From the NCBI GenBank assembly GCA_044598425.1, contig CP172536.1:434001-498000 (forward strand): a DNA stretch of 64,000 nt, in the 5' to 3' direction. Source of the stretch: JAEVLT01 sp044598425 (lineage in GTDB: Bacteria; Bacillota; Bacilli; Bacillales; Cytobacillaceae). The notes below the pieces were generated by a model that saw only the letters and a program-made list of their open reading frames with translations, made no database searches and was not told the origin of the DNA. The position numbers were made by a program, and so were the translations under genes. Of this stretch, positions 63,401 through 64,000 are shown piece by piece. Numbering within the stretch: the first letter of the stretch is position 1; each line of letters opens with the position of its first letter.

Positions 63401-63796
63401 CGCTATGAGGCGCAGGAACAGTTTGAAAAACTTCGAAATGGCACTGTTCCTGTAAAAGGCGGCTGGCGCATTTATTCGAGCGGCCCAGGAATTTATATGA
63501 ATCAATTGATTACTAACTGTCTTGGTATCCGTTTAGATGGGGAGGATTTAATCATTGACCCGGTTCTCCCAAAACATCTTAATGGGTTAGAATTACAATT
63601 TAAATTGAAGAATCGGCAGGTTACCTTTATTTATCACATTGAGGGTCAAGCCGTCAAACAGGTTTCGGTCAACGGTTGTGAGGCTATTTTTGAACCCTTA
63701 CGTAACCGCTATCGGCAGACAGGGGTGCGAATTTCAAAACAGGTGCTTACTAATTTGTTAATAGATGCTGAAAATATATTCGAAATCTATATGTAA
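60446..63796 (+). CDS. GH94 phosphorylase, 1,2-beta-oligoglucan phosphorylase-like
   Basis: An 1116-aa cytoplasmic enzyme. Its size and layout fit the long GH94 class of beta-1,2-oligoglucan phosphorylases (Listeria innocua Lin1839 type). Residues ~620-1000 contain the (alpha/alpha)6 barrel. The acidic cluster YGDGDWDDTLQP (Asp763-Asp766) holds the likely general acid, and HYRLLPMNRGIISELL and VSTHFKRAEQAANFGREIG are near 860-920. The reaction is phosphorolysis of beta-1,2-glucooligosaccharides to glucose 1-phosphate. The gene follows GH3 by 13 bases with GAGGAG upstream. Substrate assignment is by synteny. Confidence 0.85.
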   Translation: MITIIDSKFAIKAGDFCFTFFTTGDLFEATYKNIMINQWMANPIDGSLNNLYLRIHDGTKIEVFSLLGIHSNSKVSFTETSVISQGNVKGMDYKVVFTLTERGIWFWDVTIQGRDVEVDLIFGQDLGLAEKGAIRSNEAFLSQYIDHKVFNNGKKGFIVCSRQNQPQRGMFPYMQQGALTKATGYSTDGFQFFGLSYKETNEPEVLTKESLANEVYQYEFAYTALQSERVKLAGGAQFVFYGLFKQNHPAAITDLEFETEVMDAWEFVKVQNQPAANAKSLEKVRLSSSFGSPLKSISMTAEEINRLFPNRHQEEWDGNTLLSFFTDTHEHVVLKEKELVVERPHGHILMTGQNAHLRKDVLTTTSYMVGIFNSQLVVGNTSFNKMLTNARNALNVMKTSGQRIYVEMDGVFRLLTMPSMFELGFNYARWYYKTADDLIMITNFTTVDTPEVQLTLRSKNGKVYRYVVTNQVSMNNNEYETSFRIKTTDRTISILAEQSSDSANIYPDLCYRIRVNGAEINVTNEQFFSKQIQPGKPSLLVLEVNPASEWTMTVQGLLHGEDLPFTSLGMEAEIEKYREFYRSVMNGFHLNLNGPGSKSVEKFNDLAWWYTHNMLVHYSVPHGLEQYGGAAWGTRDVCQGPSEYFLATQNYESVREIIKVVYSHQYEDDGNWPQWFMFDQYYKIQQEDSHGDIIVWPLKVLSDYLSVTKDFQILNEKVPFTKRESFEFTEEFATIYEHAKKEISYIQSHFLHNTYLSSYGDGDWDDTLQPANSNLKKYMASTWTVALTYQVLHQLSKLLVEVDEEEAKELQAIAKGIEADFNRFMLQTDVLPGFVYMEKPGEAELMLHPSDKKTGIHYRLLPMNRGIISELLTPEKAEDHYQIIKEKLFHPDGVRLMDRPANYAGGVSTHFKRAEQAANFGREIGLQYVHAHIRFVEAMAKLGKAEEVWKGLEVINPIGIQEVVPNAERRQSNAYFSSSDGKFKTRYEAQEQFEKLRNGTVPVKGGWRIYSSGPGIYMNQLITNCLGIRLDGEDLIIDPVLPKHLNGLELQFKLKNRQVTFIYHIEGQAVKQVSVNGCEAIFEPLRNRYRQTGVRISKQVLTNLLIDAENIFEIYM

Positions 63797-63804
63797 TGGA
63801 GAGT

Positions 63805-63836
63805 GCCTCGGTCAAATAGTGGCCGCGGCTTTTTTC
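63805..63836 (+). terminator. Terminator after the GH3-GH94 operon
   Basis: GCCTCGGTCA pairs with TGGCCGCGGC around AATAG, with one mismatch, and is followed by a run of Ts. It separates the catabolic genes from the regulator. Confidence 0.75.
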
Positions 63837-63905
63837 ATCTAAGCATTTTCATTTGAACATATCGACCTAAAGCAATATAGAATGATTGGCATTCATTTAA
63901 ATAAA

Positions 63906-63933
63906 TTGTATTCAACATGGTACAATGTATAAT
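63906..63933 (+). promoter_or_regulatory. Promoter of the LacI-family gene
   Basis: TTGTAT (63906-63911) and TATAAT (63928-63933) with 16 bases between lie 33 bases before the start codon. No GAAACGTTTC site is visible within this promoter, so autoregulation is not indicated. Confidence 0.6.
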
Positions 63934-63965
63934 AATCGCATGATGTATCGATAGGAGAGAACGTT

Positions 63966-64000
63966 GTGGTTAGTATAAAAGATATTGCTAAAAAGGCTGG
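63966..64000 (+). CDS. LacI-family transcriptional regulator (partial, N terminus)
   Basis: A GTG start at 63966 follows AGGAGAGAAC and encodes MVSIKDIAKKAG before the window edge. This is the first helix of the HTH of LacI/GalR regulators. It is next to the GH3-GH94 operon and the GAAACGTTTC operators, so it most likely represses them in the absence of the sugar. The rest of the protein is outside the window. Confidence 0.85.
   Translation, partial: MVSIKDIAKKA

Noticed and set aside
1..64000. CRISPR array, tRNA or rRNA genes
   Set aside because: No regularly spaced repeats, no tRNA-like cloverleaf and no rRNA-like stretch were seen on reading.

Overview
The window comes from a low-GC Gram-positive bacterium, most likely a member of the Bacillaceae. 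Ribosome binding sites are strong (AGGAGG type), the intrinsic terminators are of Firmicutes type, and a carbohydrate operon at the right has the gene order known from Listeria. No rRNA, tRNA or CRISPR array was seen.

Region 1 (1-23.3 kb) is the right part of a siphovirus prophage with clostridial-style accessory genes. Left to right: an accessory block (virulence-related protein, DUF4314, amidoligase, gamma-glutamylcyclotransferase, DUF5049); the HK97-type head module (terminase, portal, ClpP-like protease, capsid); connectors; the tail module, with a -1 frameshifted assembly chaperone, a tape measure, a distal tail protein and a tail endopeptidase-like protein; two unrecognised late proteins; holin and amidase; and a lysogeny module of a SHOCT-like protein plus three overlapping recombinase genes, the middle one lacking a catalytic domain.

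Region 2 (23.3-27.8 kb) is AT-richer accessory DNA. It holds a Phd-like protein fused to a HARE-HTH-like tail, small unknown genes, a SEC-C protein, an HTH protein and a large protein with two HTH-like repeats. It ends at a 10-codon gene stub next to a perfect inverted repeat.

Region 3 (27.8 to about 48.6 kb) looks like an integrative element and defence island. It has a large serine recombinase with a newly found 57-aa upstream gene, XRE regulators and a Rep-like protein. Two IS66 copies encoding identical proteins, each with an 8-bp target duplication, have interrupted an unknown gene and a DECH helicase. The helicase follows a PD-(D/E)XK nuclease-like gene, an architecture resembling Hachiman/AbpAB. 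After these come a DUF1643 gene, a frameshifted HNH/AP2-like pseudogene, a remnant of a type I restriction HsdR C-terminus, and an apparently intact ABC-three-component system. Its four genes include a small membrane peptide that shares a motif with the next protein. A candidate small RNA follows it.

Region 4 (48.6-54.5 kb) has an IS110-family transposase and a TniA/TniB-type transposition module with DUF5348 and DUF6431 proteins.

Region 5 (54.5-64 kb) is a chromosomal catabolic locus. A sugar ABC importer (binding lipoprotein and two permeases) is divergent from a GH3 beta-glucosidase and a GH94 phosphorylase, and a LacI-family regulator starts at the window edge. Five GAAACGTTTC operators lie in the divergent gap. 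By analogy with the characterised Listeria innocua cluster, the likely substrates are beta-1,2-linked glucooligosaccharides (sophorooligosaccharides).
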